From contig JALSLC010000024.1 of NCBI GenBank assembly GCA_026988525.1, forward strand, positions 1 to 48,155: 48,155 bases of DNA, read 5' to 3'. Below are positions 1 to 8,707 of this stretch, piece after piece; positions within the stretch are counted from its first letter, which is position 1; each line of letters begins with the position of its first letter. A program made the translations under genes and the position numbers. Below the pieces are notes generated by a model. The model did no database searches. It worked only from the letters and a program-made list of their open reading frames with translations, and was not told where the DNA came from. This DNA is from Archaeoglobaceae archaeon (lineage in GTDB: Archaea > Halobacteriota > Archaeoglobi > Archaeoglobales > Archaeoglobaceae).

Positions 1-119
1 ATCTCAAAACAAAGAAAATATAAAATATAACTTTAATCAATAATATTAATCAATTTTAAGATGAGCGACTCGCTGATTAAGTTCGTATTGCTGGTATCTC
101 TTATTTTACAGCTTGTTTT

Positions 120-836
120 TTGGAAATGTTGGATTTTAGAAGGAATCTGAAATACAGAGTAACTAAATATTATATTAGACACTTTTTCCAAAAAAGGGTT
201 ATGAATGATGAAAATGGGGAAGTATATGAAACAAATGAGCTTAAGTCGGTATTAGAAAAAGTTTCTAACAAAATGATATCTGTTAGAAACATACGCATAG
301 CTATGACGTTCCAATTCTGGCTTGTAGTAATGGCTGGATACTACATTTTAGTAGCTCCTCTAAGAAATCCGCCAATTTGGATGACTGCAGTTTATTGGTC
401 ATTTGGTTTAATTGTATTTATTGCTACGTCCAGAAGAATTTGGAAGAAAATAGAAATTTTGACACTCGAAAAACGTAATGTAAGAACTGACATAGGAATA
501 ACTATTTCGTGGATAATAGCCTCTATATTGGGGTGGTTTATAGTTCCGCATTTAATCGAAGGAAACTTCTTTCAAAAATTGGCAGTAGCTCTACTAAGCT
601 TCATATCTCTTGCAGTTTTTGGAATGATATTAGTTCTGTTGGTTACAACTAAAAAATTTGCAAAGGAGATGGTTCCTGCAGTTTTAGCCCCAACAATGAT
701 AATACCCCTTGTACACCTTATTGAGAATCCAATATACTTTGCAGGAATGGGTATTGTTTTTGGATACAGTTTAACTGTTTTGATGTACTTGTATTCAGCG
801 CTTAAGGTGTCTGAAAATGATCAAGGAATTGACTAA
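120..836 (+). CDS. Multi-pass membrane protein of unknown function
   Basis: I do not recognise the family. The 238-residue product has a basic, polar N-terminal section of about 60 residues. About five hydrophobic segments follow (roughly residues 62-80, 85-103, 125-145, 152-175 and 185-228), so it is probably an integral membrane protein. The only start codons are TTG at 120 or ATG at 126, and neither has a clear ribosome binding site. Directly upstream, in another frame, ATG at 61 opens a hydrophobic stretch that would join this frame if the T run at 115-120 had one more T. The true N-terminus may therefore lie at 61. Its end overlaps the start of the winged-helix gene at 817, so the two are probably co-translated and functionally paired. 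Confidence 0.6.
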   Translation: MEMLDFRRNLKYRVTKYYIRHFFQKRVMNDENGEVYETNELKSVLEKVSNKMISVRNIRIAMTFQFWLVVMAGYYILVAPLRNPPIWMTAVYWSFGLIVFIATSRRIWKKIEILTLEKRNVRTDIGITISWIIASILGWFIVPHLIEGNFFQKLAVALLSFISLAVFGMILVLLVTTKKFAKEMVPAVLAPTMIIPLVHLIENPIYFAGMGIVFGYSLTVLMYLYSALKVSENDQGID

Positions 837-1104
837 AAGTGTTCTTAGAAATCCCATAAGACTTGGAATAATGATTTATCTTTTAACAAGAGAGAAAGCT
901 TTATTTAAAGAAATTCAAAATGTTTTAGAATTAACTCCTGGAAATCTGGATTCTCATTTAAAAATTCTTGAAAAAGAGGGATTAATAAAACTAAAAAAAG
1001 TAATAGCAGATAGGCCTAGGACCTTAATAGTTTTAACAGATAAGGGTATAAAAGAAACTAAAAGATATTTAAAGTTGCTTGAAGATTTGATTAAACTTCA
1101 ATAA
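817..1104 (+). CDS. Small winged-helix transcriptional regulator
   Basis: This 95-residue protein consists almost entirely of one winged-helix domain. The fold is visible as an N-terminal helix, a middle segment reading like 'LTPGNLDSHLKILEKEGLI' (recognition helix, about residues 38-56) and a wing with 'RPRTLIVLTDKG' (about 66-77). It resembles the archaeal MarR/ArsR-like single-domain regulators (HTH_34 type). It overlaps the upstream membrane-protein gene by 20 bases. In archaea this arrangement often means that a regulator is linked to a membrane partner, but here that is inference. Its 3' end overlaps the convergent metallo-beta-lactamase gene by 14 bases. The target is unknown. Confidence 0.75.
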   Translation: MIKELTKSVLRNPIRLGIMIYLLTREKALFKEIQNVLELTPGNLDSHLKILEKEGLIKLKKVIADRPRTLIVLTDKGIKETKRYLKLLEDLIKLQ

Positions 1105-1657
1105 CTTCTCCAATTTCAACTATTTTACAATTAATTCCTTCTTTTTCAAGTTTTTCTTTCAATCCTTTTGCATTTTTTCTTTTTTCAGGTTTTTCTGGAT
1201 TATAGTGGATTGGTATAACTAATTTTGGTTTGAGCCTCTTCATTTCTGATACGTACTCATCATAAAAGTCTGGGAAACAGGCAGTAAATACAACATCTGC
1301 TTTAACATCTGGGAACTTTGATGAATCCCCTGTATGTAAGATACCCTTGTATAAATAGCTAACAGACTCCTTTGCCTTCCAACACCAGCTTTCTAGAACT
1401 TCTACTTCATCTATTTCCATTCCGGGCTTAACTTCAATACCTTCAATATTGTATTCCTCTAAAGTAGCTTTGGGAGCCAGTAGCTTATCGTATCTAATTT
1501 CTTTCAATTTTTCTGGATCTATATGATCAGAGTGCTCGTGAGTGACTAAAACTAAATCAAACTTGCCTTCTGGTTTTAGCACATAGTTTGGGTCAATTAA
1601 AATCATTTTCTCTGCTGAAATTTCAACACATGAATTCCCAAGCCATCTTATTTTCAT
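1091..1657 (-). CDS. Metallo-beta-lactamase-fold hydrolase
   Basis: This is a compact MBL-fold protein of 188 residues if translation starts at the ATG at 1657. There the sequence reads MKIRWLGNSCVEI, the usual first strand of small UPF0173-like hydrolases. An in-frame start at 1711 would add 18 residues unlike the family, so I reject it. The metal motif HEHSDH is present (about residues 41-46). Later ligands are likely in 'HTGDSS' (about residue 108) and the final 'IPIHYN' histidine (about residue 149). Such proteins bind two metal ions and hydrolyse varied substrates, so the substrate cannot be named. It is transcribed away from nifH and converges on the winged-helix gene. Confidence 0.8.
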   Translation of the reverse strand: MKIRWLGNSCVEISAEKMILIDPNYVLKPEGKFDLVLVTHEHSDHIDPEKLKEIRYDKLLAPKATLEEYNIEGIEVKPGMEIDEVEVLESWCWKAKESVSYLYKGILHTGDSSKFPDVKADVVFTACFPDFYDEYVSEMKRLKPKLVIPIHYNPEKPEKRKNAKGLKEKLEKEGINCKIVEIGEVIEV

Positions 1658-1755
1658 GATTTTAAAATTAAATGCGTCATTCTTAATACTTTCTGATACA
1701 GATGGATTCACTTCATAAATTTTATCAAAAATTAATCAATATTATGAAAATTTTA

Positions 1756-2691
<936 letters not shown>

Positions 2692-2717
2692 TTTTTATTT
2701 TGCTTAGGTTGATGATT

Positions 2718-3035
2718 ATGAAACTCGTAAAGGCTATTATTAGGCCAGAAAAGGTGGATGATGTAATAGATGCATTAAACAGTCAGGGATTTCCAGCTTT
2801 TACGAAGATAGATGTGGTTGGGAGGGGAAAGCAAGGTGGGTTAAAAGTGGGCGAATTTTACTACGACGAACTACCAAAAGTAATGATACTCATAGCTGTT
2901 AACGATGAAGATTTAGAGAAAGTGGTAGATTTAGTGAAAAACTCAGCTTATACTGGAAATTATGGTGATGGAAAGATATTCATCCAACCAATTGAGGAGG
3001 CGTACACAATTAGGACTGGTGAGAGGGGGATTTAG
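2718..3035 (+). CDS. nifI1: Nitrogenase regulatory PII-like protein NifI1
   Basis: NifI1 is a GlnB/PII-family protein. With NifI2 it forms a complex that inhibits the MoFe protein when 2-oxoglutarate is low (nitrogen-sufficient), as shown for methanogen homologues. The product starts MKLVKAIIRPEKVDDV, the typical first PII strand, and contains the family signature 'TGNYGDGKIF' with 'IRTGERG' at the end. ATG 2718 is chosen: the family begins with MK at this point, and AGGTTGAT lies just upstream. Earlier in-frame starts at 2700 and 2712 would add only a few residues. Its stop codon directly abuts the TTG start of nifI2. Position between nifH and nifD is diagnostic of NifI rather than GlnK. Confidence 0.93.
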   Translation: MKLVKAIIRPEKVDDVIDALNSQGFPAFTKIDVVGRGKQGGLKVGEFYYDELPKVMILIAVNDEDLEKVVDLVKNSAYTGNYGDGKIFIQPIEEAYTIRTGERGI

Positions 3036-3410
3036 TTGAAGGAAATATTAGCAATAATAAGACCGAATAAAGTATCAAAAACTGCAAAAGCTTTAGAAGC
3101 TGTTGGTTTTCCTGCTTTAACAGTTGTCAAATGTTTTGGAAGAGGAAAACAAAAAGGATACATTGAGGCTTCTTTGCCTGATAATAAAGAAAAAATAATC
3201 GAAGAAGGTGAAAAACAGGGGCTGTATATGAAATACATACCTAAAAGATTGTTGTCCATAGTTGTAAATGATGAAGATGTAAATCTTGTAGTTGGAATAA
3301 TAATGAAAGTTAATAGGACTGGAAACATTGGTGATGGAAAAATCTTCGTTTTGCCCGTAGAAGATGCTATTAGAGTTAGGACTGGTGAAGTTGGGATAAA
3401 TGCAATATAA
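3036..3410 (+). CDS. nifI2: Nitrogenase regulatory PII-like protein NifI2
   Basis: NifI2 is the second subunit of the NifI1-NifI2 switch that turns nitrogenase off after ammonium addition. It is a PII-family protein of 124 residues, longer than NifI1 because of a larger T-loop region. It shows the end motif 'TGNIGDGKIFVLPVEDA' and 'RVRTGEVG'. The start is TTG 3036, immediately after the nifI1 stop and preceded by GAGAGGGGGA, so translation is tightly coupled. The GC content of this gene is low (hand count 21 of 60 at 3061-3120), in contrast with nifD, which begins 14 bases after its stop. Confidence 0.93.
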   Translation: MKEILAIIRPNKVSKTAKALEAVGFPALTVVKCFGRGKQKGYIEASLPDNKEKIIEEGEKQGLYMKYIPKRLLSIVVNDEDVNLVVGIIMKVNRTGNIGDGKIFVLPVEDAIRVRTGEVGINAI

Positions 3411-3418
3411 GGAGGTGA
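3411..3418 (+). promoter_or_regulatory. Strong ribosome binding site setting the TTG start of nifD
   Basis: GGAGGTGA lies immediately after the nifI2 stop codon and five bases before TTG 3424. It decides the nifD start. The open frame extends upstream to an ATG at 3400, but that would place the ribosome binding site inside the gene and add eight residues unlike archaeal NifD. Confidence 0.75.
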
Positions 3419-3423
3419 AATAT

Positions 3424-4854
3424 TTGCCTTTTATTTTATTAAATTGTAATGAATGCATTCCGGAGAGGATGAAGCACATATACGCCTACGATCCTGAAGA
3501 GGAGATAGTTCCGCTCTGCAATTCCAACACGGTTCCGGGAGATTTGACGGAAAGAGGTTGCGCTTTTGCTGGAGCGAGGGGTGTGGTAGGAGGGCCCATA
3601 AAGGACGTAATTCAGATGGTTCATGGCCCTATAGGTTGTGCGTTCTACACTTGGGGAACGAGGAGAAATTTAAGCGACAACGACCTTCACAGGCGTTACT
3701 GCTTCTCCACGGACATGCAGGAAACAGACGTTGTTTACGGGGGAGAAAAGAAGCTATACAAGGCTTGTGTTGAGGCTAACGAGGAGTTTCCAGATGCAGC
3801 AAAGGGTATAATAATCTACACCACCTGCCCCACCGCTCTGATAGGAGATAACGTCGAAGCTGTAGCTAAGAAGGTGGAGGATGAGATAAAGAAGCCGGTC
3901 GTGGCAATAAACAGTCCGGGATACGCTGGAGTGAGCCAGTCTAAGGGTCATCATGTATTCAACATAACCTTCTACAGATACATAAAAAAGGCGAGAGAGA
4001 AGTTTCCGGAGAAGTGCCTGAAGGAGGAGGAAAAGACACCCTACGATGTCGCGATAATCGGAGAGTATAACATGGACTGGGATGTCGCTGTGTGGGTTCC
4101 GTTGCTTGAAAAGATGGGTTGCAGGGTAGTTGCGATATTCACCGGCAACTCTTCGATGGACGACCTCTTCAAGCTGCCGGATGTGAAGCTGAACATCGTT
4201 CTCTGCCAGAGATCGGCGGAATACATAGCGGAGATGATTCAAGATGGGTTCAACGTTCCTTTCATAAGAGTCAGCATGTTTGGAATTACCGAAACGACTG
4301 AGTCCTTATATAAAATTGCTGAAACTTTGAACATTCCAAAGGAGAGGGTGGACGAGATAGTAGAGGAGGAGATGGAGGCAATAAGGCCACAGCTTGAATT
4401 CTACAGGGAGAAGTTCGAAGGTGTGACTTGCTTATGCTACGTCGGAGCTCCAAGAACCTGGCACTGGGTTATGGCGATGAAGGACTTGGGTATAGATTAT
4501 GTAGTTGCGTGCACGACTTTTGGGCATGAAGAAGATTACGAAAAGATAAACAAAAATCTGAAGAGAGCTGGATTAAAAGGTGTTATCGTTATAGATGCAC
4601 CCAACGAGCTGGAGCTTGAGGAAGCTATAAAGACGTTTCAGCCAGATTTCATGCTTACGGGGCTTAAGGAGAGGTATCTGTTCAGGAAGTATGGAGTTCC
4701 GACGATAAACTCCCACTCATACGAGAGAGGGCCTTACGTGGCATACAGAGGCTTCATCAACTTCGCCAGAGACATCTACAAGGCTGTTTTCCACCCGATA
4801 TGGAATACTCTAAAAGAGGGTGAGAAGAAGTTCGAACCGTTCAAGGGTGGTTGA
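3424..4854 (+). CDS. nifD: Nitrogenase MoFe protein alpha subunit NifD
   Basis: NifD carries FeMo-co and half of the P-cluster in the alpha2beta2 MoFe protein, the site of N2 reduction. The 476-residue product has P-cluster cysteines Cys46 (TERGC), Cys72 (GPIGC) and Cys135 (TTCPT). FeMo-co ligands are Cys261 (NIVLCQRS) and a histidine near residue 431 (NSHSYERG). GVSQSKGHH supplies the equivalent of the catalytic-region His195. Having both cofactor ligands separates it from the nifE paralogue at 38694. The N-terminus is short, as in archaeal and methanogen NifD. From about base 3460 onward codons become G/C-ending (AAG, GAG, TAC, TTC), unlike nifI2, with an AT-rich patch near 4270-4330. nifK follows after one base. 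Confidence 0.97.
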   Translation: MPFILLNCNECIPERMKHIYAYDPEEEIVPLCNSNTVPGDLTERGCAFAGARGVVGGPIKDVIQMVHGPIGCAFYTWGTRRNLSDNDLHRRYCFSTDMQETDVVYGGEKKLYKACVEANEEFPDAAKGIIIYTTCPTALIGDNVEAVAKKVEDEIKKPVVAINSPGYAGVSQSKGHHVFNITFYRYIKKAREKFPEKCLKEEEKTPYDVAIIGEYNMDWDVAVWVPLLEKMGCRVVAIFTGNSSMDDLFKLPDVKLNIVLCQRSAEYIAEMIQDGFNVPFIRVSMFGITETTESLYKIAETLNIPKERVDEIVEEEMEAIRPQLEFYREKFEGVTCLCYVGAPRTWHWVMAMKDLGIDYVVACTTFGHEEDYEKINKNLKRAGLKGVIVIDAPNELELEEAIKTFQPDFMLTGLKERYLFRKYGVPTINSHSYERGPYVAYRGFINFARDIYKAVFHPIWNTLKEGEKKFEPFKGG

Positions 4855-6410
4855 GATGGGAGAAATCTGCTACGTTCAAAAGCAGAGGGCGGTAACCATA
4901 AATCCCAACAAGATCTGCCAGCCAATTGGAGCGATGTGGGCTACGCTGGGGGTTCACAGAGGCATTCCTTTCGTTCAAGGCTCTCAGGGTTGTTGCACAT
5001 ACGTGAGATACACCTTCAACAGACACTTCAGGGAGCCGGTAACCATAGCGGTCGCTTCATTCCACGAACACGCCGCAGTCTATGGAGGAATGAAGAACTT
5101 GGTCGAGGGAGTATTCAATTTGGTAGCGAGATACGATCCCGATTTGATAGCGGTGATAACTACATGTTCCTCGGAAACGATAGGGGACGACATAGAGGCT
5201 TTCATAAGGGCCGCAAAGAAGAAGATAGCCAAGGAGTTGGGAGAGGAGAAGGCTCAACTGCCAGTTATTCCTGTTCACTGCCCCTCATACGTCGGGAGTC
5301 ACGTTACTGGCTATGACAACGCTTCGAAGGCGTTCTTGGGATATTTAGCTAAGAAGGACGAGGACAGTGAGAAGTTGATAAACGTCATTCCCGGTTTCGG
5401 CGTGAATCCGGGGGACATAGAGGAGATAAAGAGAATCCTGAGCATGTTCGGACTGAAGGAGAAGAAGGATTACTCAATTCTTTTCGACATAAGCGAAACC
5501 CTCTACCAGCCTCTGAGAGAGCCCATTAAGGAACTTCCCTACTACCCGAAGGGTGGAACTCTCGTAGAGGAGTTCGTCGATGCCGCTAACGCAAAGGCGA
5601 CCTTCGCACTATGCCAACACGCCGGAGGGAGTGGGGCTTTGTATTTGAAGAACAGGTTCGGAGTGGAAGCTTACTTCGGACTGCCTATAGGCATAAAGAA
5701 CACGGACGACTTCATAATCAATTTGGCGAAGGTTACGGGCTTGGAAATTCCCGACAGGCTTTTGGATGAGAGAGGGAGGCTGATAGACGCGATAGTTGAT
5801 ACCGTCCACTACACCAAAGATGTGAGAGTTGGTATATTCGGGGATCCTGACTTCGTCATAGCCATAACGAGGTTCTGTTGCGAAATGGGGCTTAGGCCCG
5901 TAGTTGTAAACACTCAGACGCCTTCGAAGGTTTACAGACAGGAGATGGAGAAGATAGCCAAGGAGTTCGACGTGAGCTTCGAAGTTCAGTTCTCCGACCT
6001 CTGGGACTTCGAGAAGTCGGTTAAGGAGAAGGGCGTCGATCTGTTAATCGGACATCCGAGGGGTGGAGCCAAGCTTGCTGAGGAGCTCGAAATAGGCTTA
6101 GTTAGAATTGGATTTCCGATATATGATAGGGTGGGATACTTCAGGTGGCCGATAGTAGGTTACATGGGTAGTTTGAGATTGTTCGACGAGATTGTGAACA
6201 CGATACTCGACACGCGCATACCTTGGGATCAGAAGCAGCAGTGAGGTGGTGGTATATGAGGATTGTAAAGGTTAGGTTTTACGACAGACTCGGAAGAATA
6301 GCTGAGAATGGGAATTTCGCATACATAACGTTCCACTTGGGAGAGGACATAAAGCCCAAAGAAGGAGATCTGCTCGTTCAGGTTACGAACTTAAAGGGGA
6401 TACCGATTAT
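3460..6410. other. High-GC segment covering nifDK
   Basis: Hand counts give 29 of 60 G+C at 3601-3660 and 30 of 60 at 5041-5100. The next gene gives 16 of 60 at 6481-6540 and nifI2 gives 21 of 60 at 3061-3120. The shift is not at gene borders. It begins a few codons inside nifD and ends in the middle of the small gene at 6256-6564. Codon choice changes with it. Replacement by homologous recombination with a higher-GC relative is inferred. Confidence 0.7.
4856..6244 (+). CDS. nifK: Nitrogenase MoFe protein beta subunit NifK
   Basis: NifK pairs with NifD and supplies the other P-cluster ligands. The 462-residue product starts at ATG 4856, two bases after the nifD stop, with AAGGGTGG upstream. 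The open frame reaches back to 4820, but that part overlaps nifD and lacks family similarity. P-cluster cysteines are Cys21 (NKICQPIGA), Cys46 (GSQGCC) and Cys104 (TTCSSETIGDD). 'NRHFREP' and 'SYVGSHVTGYDN' are classic NifK segments. It lacks the long N-terminal extension of proteobacterial NifK, as is usual in archaea. Like nifD it has high GC and G/C-ending codons. The downstream small gene starts 11 bases later, so the transcript probably continues. Confidence 0.97.
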   Translation: MGEICYVQKQRAVTINPNKICQPIGAMWATLGVHRGIPFVQGSQGCCTYVRYTFNRHFREPVTIAVASFHEHAAVYGGMKNLVEGVFNLVARYDPDLIAVITTCSSETIGDDIEAFIRAAKKKIAKELGEEKAQLPVIPVHCPSYVGSHVTGYDNASKAFLGYLAKKDEDSEKLINVIPGFGVNPGDIEEIKRILSMFGLKEKKDYSILFDISETLYQPLREPIKELPYYPKGGTLVEEFVDAANAKATFALCQHAGGSGALYLKNRFGVEAYFGLPIGIKNTDDFIINLAKVTGLEIPDRLLDERGRLIDAIVDTVHYTKDVRVGIFGDPDFVIAITRFCCEMGLRPVVVNTQTPSKVYRQEMEKIAKEFDVSFEVQFSDLWDFEKSVKEKGVDLLIGHPRGGAKLAEELEIGLVRIGFPIYDRVGYFRWPIVGYMGSLRLFDEIVNTILDTRIPWDQKQQ

Positions 6411-6564
6411 AGTTGCAAAATTTGTTAAAGGAGAATTTCTTTCAGCATTTAGAAAACCGATGGATTTAAAAAGTTTGGACGATCTAAAAAAATTCAATGT
6501 TCCTGAGGATTTAATTGAAGAAATTAGAAGAACATGTAGAGAAAAGGGAGTGGAGTGGGTATGA
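6256..6564 (+). CDS. Small nif-linked protein of unknown function
   Basis: I do not recognise this 102-residue protein. ATG 6256 follows GAGGTGGT, 11 bases after the nifK stop, so it is probably the sixth gene of the nif operon. The first 60 residues look beta-rich ('RIVKVRFYDRLGR', 'FAYITFHLGED', 'IPIIVAKFVKG'). The last 35 look helical with a charged 'EEIRRTCREKG' end. There is no cysteine motif beyond one Cys near the end, no signal peptide and no membrane segment. It is not NifX, NifZ, NifW or an AnfG/VnfG delta subunit by eye. The first half has the GC content of nifK and the second half is AT-rich, so the composition boundary falls inside this gene. Confidence 0.65.
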   Translation: MRIVKVRFYDRLGRIAENGNFAYITFHLGEDIKPKEGDLLVQVTNLKGIPIIVAKFVKGEFLSAFRKPMDLKSLDDLKKFNVPEDLIEEIRRTCREKGVEWV

Positions 6565-6803
6565 TATATATGGAGCTTGACCCCAAGTACCAGGAACTTA
6601 GAGTTCTATTTGAAAAGGCAATATCCTCGCATAGAAAATCGCATTTTCTCAATGCATACATAAAATTTTTTGAAAAATTATCAGAATTCTGCGAGTGGGC
6701 GAAGAAGTATGGAGTAAGTGAGGAGGAATTATTTAAATATTTTCCTGACGTAGAGTATATGGTTGAAAAAGTAAAAAGCAGATATGATGAATTTATATCT
6801 TAA
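6561..6803 (+). CDS. Small helical nif-linked protein of unknown function
   Basis: The 80-residue product is predicted to be almost all helix and is rich in aromatic and charged residues ('FFEKLSEFCEWAKKYGVSEEEL'). ATG 6561 overlaps the previous stop codon as ATGA, so it is translationally coupled to the 102-residue gene. GTG 6555 is a possible alternative start. It is AT-rich like the background. I know no family for it. The coupling to nifK through the preceding gene suggests a nitrogenase-related role such as an accessory, protection or delivery factor, but this is only inference. It ends seven bases before the convergent radical SAM gene. Confidence 0.6.
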   Translation: MIYMELDPKYQELRVLFEKAISSHRKSHFLNAYIKFFEKLSEFCEWAKKYGVSEEELFKYFPDVEYMVEKVKSRYDEFIS

Positions 6804-6809
6804 AATTTT

Positions 6810-7814
6810 TTATACAATTATATTTTGCTTATAACCGCAATTAGGACATTTGTTTCCATCGAGATTTATTTCTCTTACATAAAACCCCTCTCTCGATATT
6901 AGTAAAGCCCCGCAGTTGGGACAGTAAGTATTCTCAAATTTGTGGCCCCAAACATTACCTACGTAAACGTACTCAAGACCTGTTTTGTATGCGATATCTA
7001 CAGCCATTTCTATCTTTTCTATGGGTGTTGGTGGTAAATCGAGCATTTGAAAATCTGGATGAAATCTAGTGAAGTGAACTGGAATTCTTTTGTCAAGTTG
7101 GTAAACCCATTCTGCAAATGCAGAAATTTCTTCTCTGCTATCATTTAGTGTGGGTATAATTAGATAAGTTAATTCAAGAAAGATACCTTTTTCGTACATA
7201 TATCCTATGGAGTTCAAAACTTCTTCAAGCTTGGCTTTACAGATTTTTCTATAAAATTCTTCATTGAAAGCTTTAACGTCAACATTTGCAGCATCCAATA
7301 CTCCCTCTTCAACAAACTGATCTAAAGCATATTCACTCATATATCCATTGGTTACGTAAACAACGTAACCGCCCTTCTTTTTTATCTCAATACTTGAATC
7401 AAGTGTAAATTCATGCCATATTGCTGGTTCGTTGTAAGTCCAAGCAACACCATCGGCCCCACTCTGAACAAAAGCTTCTACAACATCATCCACACTCATT
7501 TCTCTGCATGGATAATTAATGTCGGCAAAAGCTATTGAGTAATTTTGACAGTGTTTACATCTAAAGTTACAACTAACACTTCCAAATGATAGAGCTTTTG
7601 TTGCTGGCATAAAGTTGTGAAAAGGCTTCTTTTCTATTGGATCCAAAGCTACGGATGAGACTAATCCATAATTGTAAGCGTAAAGCTTTCCATTTTCATT
7701 TTTTCTAACCCTGCATATACCCCAATTTCCATTTTCCAACTTGCATTTATGCCTACAAGTCAAACATTCAACTTTCCCGTTTAGTTTCCTATAGAGGTAA
7801 GATTCTACTTTCAT
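6810..7814 (-). CDS. AmmeMemoRadiSam-system radical SAM enzyme (COG1180 type)
   Basis: This is a radical SAM protein of 335 residues. It has the cluster motif CNFRCKHC about 80 residues from the N-terminus. An upstream cysteine set ('CLTCRHKC...GICRVR', about 17-35) and a C-terminal zinc-ribbon-like pair ('YCPNCG', 'KCPNCG') are also present, as in the archaeal/bacterial AmrS family. Members are often linked to Memo and AMMECR1 proteins, but neither is in this window, and the reaction is not established to my knowledge. ATG 7814 is preferred because AGGTGAT lies four bases upstream. GTG 7823 is the longer alternative. It follows the DUF89 gene, whose stop overlaps the ribosome binding site. 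Confidence 0.85.
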   Translation of the reverse strand: MKVESYLYRKLNGKVECLTCRHKCKLENGNWGICRVRKNENGKLYAYNYGLVSSVALDPIEKKPFHNFMPATKALSFGSVSCNFRCKHCQNYSIAFADINYPCREMSVDDVVEAFVQSGADGVAWTYNEPAIWHEFTLDSSIEIKKKGGYVVYVTNGYMSEYALDQFVEEGVLDAANVDVKAFNEEFYRKICKAKLEEVLNSIGYMYEKGIFLELTYLIIPTLNDSREEISAFAEWVYQLDKRIPVHFTRFHPDFQMLDLPPTPIEKIEMAVDIAYKTGLEYVYVGNVWGHKFENTYCPNCGALLISREGFYVREINLDGNKCPNCGYKQNIIV

Positions 7815-7819
7815 TTTTA

Positions 7820-8674
7820 TCACCTGTAAAGTAATACTTTACTTCCAACTTTAACTCCAACGTGTCTTGCTATAACGGGACATTTAACTAACAACAAGTA
7901 AAAAATACCTCTAAACTCACTTAATCCCTCGTAATTTCCTTGCCCCTTGGATATTGTTACATCATGTTCGTCTATCCAACTTTTAACTTCGGGAGAGTTT
8001 CTCTCAACCCCCACTTCTCCGTTGGAAATGAATCTATACTCTTCTACCACATCATCCATTCCTACTTGTTTTGCATCCTCTATCGTTGCATCGTTTATTA
8101 TTGGTCCTGCTTTTAATACAAGAGTTACTTTAATAGGAAAATATTCTTTTATCGTTTCAATTAATATTTTGTCGAATACGATCTCTCCAGCATTATCTGC
8201 AAAGTAGAGCAGTTTTTTACACTTTTCAAGTTTTCTCCTTAATTTATCGTAGTGATCAATTTCTAATTCTTCTTCCGCAATTCTTTTAACAAAGTTGAAT
8301 AAGTCAAAATCCTCAACTTTTTCTTTATCTATAGCTCCAAAGTCCACAATATTTCCGGCTATTGCCACTTTAACAGCTGTTTTTAAAGAATTCTCACTTT
8401 TTTCAACCAATTTTTTAATTTCACCATAAATCTCCATAGCCAATTCGTTGCTTCTCTTTTTAACTTCAGCGTATGGATCTCCACAATATTTTCTGACGAG
8501 AGCGTGGACGATGTGAGCTAATTCAGGAGGTGTTTTATCCCATTTTTCCTCAAGAAGATTTAGCATAACTTCTCTAAGTACTTTTTCTTGAATTTCTTCA
8601 CTTAGATTACAAAATCGAGAAGCTTTCAAAGCTTGTCTAATGAAACAAGGTATGCACTCGAGGTTCAACTTCAT
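7820..8674 (-). CDS. DUF89/ARMT1-like damage-control phosphatase
   Basis: The 284-residue protein begins MKLNLECIPCFIRQALKAS, the CxxC-containing start of archaeal DUF89 (COG1578) proteins. It contains 'FADNAGEIVFDKIL' (about residues 156-169), 'VLKAGPIINDATIEDA' and 'SKGQGNYEGL' (about 238-247), which form the metal-phosphatase site. Family members are metal-dependent phosphatases acting on damaged or side-product phosphometabolites. The exact substrate here is unknown. Its stop overlaps the ribosome binding site of the radical SAM gene downstream, so the two are probably co-transcribed. Confidence 0.88.
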   Translation of the reverse strand: MKLNLECIPCFIRQALKASRFCNLSEEIQEKVLREVMLNLLEEKWDKTPPELAHIVHALVRKYCGDPYAEVKKRSNELAMEIYGEIKKLVEKSENSLKTAVKVAIAGNIVDFGAIDKEKVEDFDLFNFVKRIAEEELEIDHYDKLRRKLEKCKKLLYFADNAGEIVFDKILIETIKEYFPIKVTLVLKAGPIINDATIEDAKQVGMDDVVEEYRFISNGEVGVERNSPEVKSWIDEHDVTISKGQGNYEGLSEFRGIFYLLLVKCPVIARHVGVKVGSKVLLYR

Positions 8675-8707
8675 AATAAAAATTCGTATTTCAACATAAT
8701 ATTAAGG

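Noticed and set aside
3754-4242. 162-codon minus-strand open frame inside nifD
   Set aside because: It is antisense to well-conserved nifD, has no family similarity and is explained by the GC-rich codon pattern of nifD.
4820-4855. Upstream extension of nifK overlapping nifD
   Set aside because: ATG 4856 has a ribosome binding site and matches archaeal NifK starts. The extra residues read as out-of-frame nifD.
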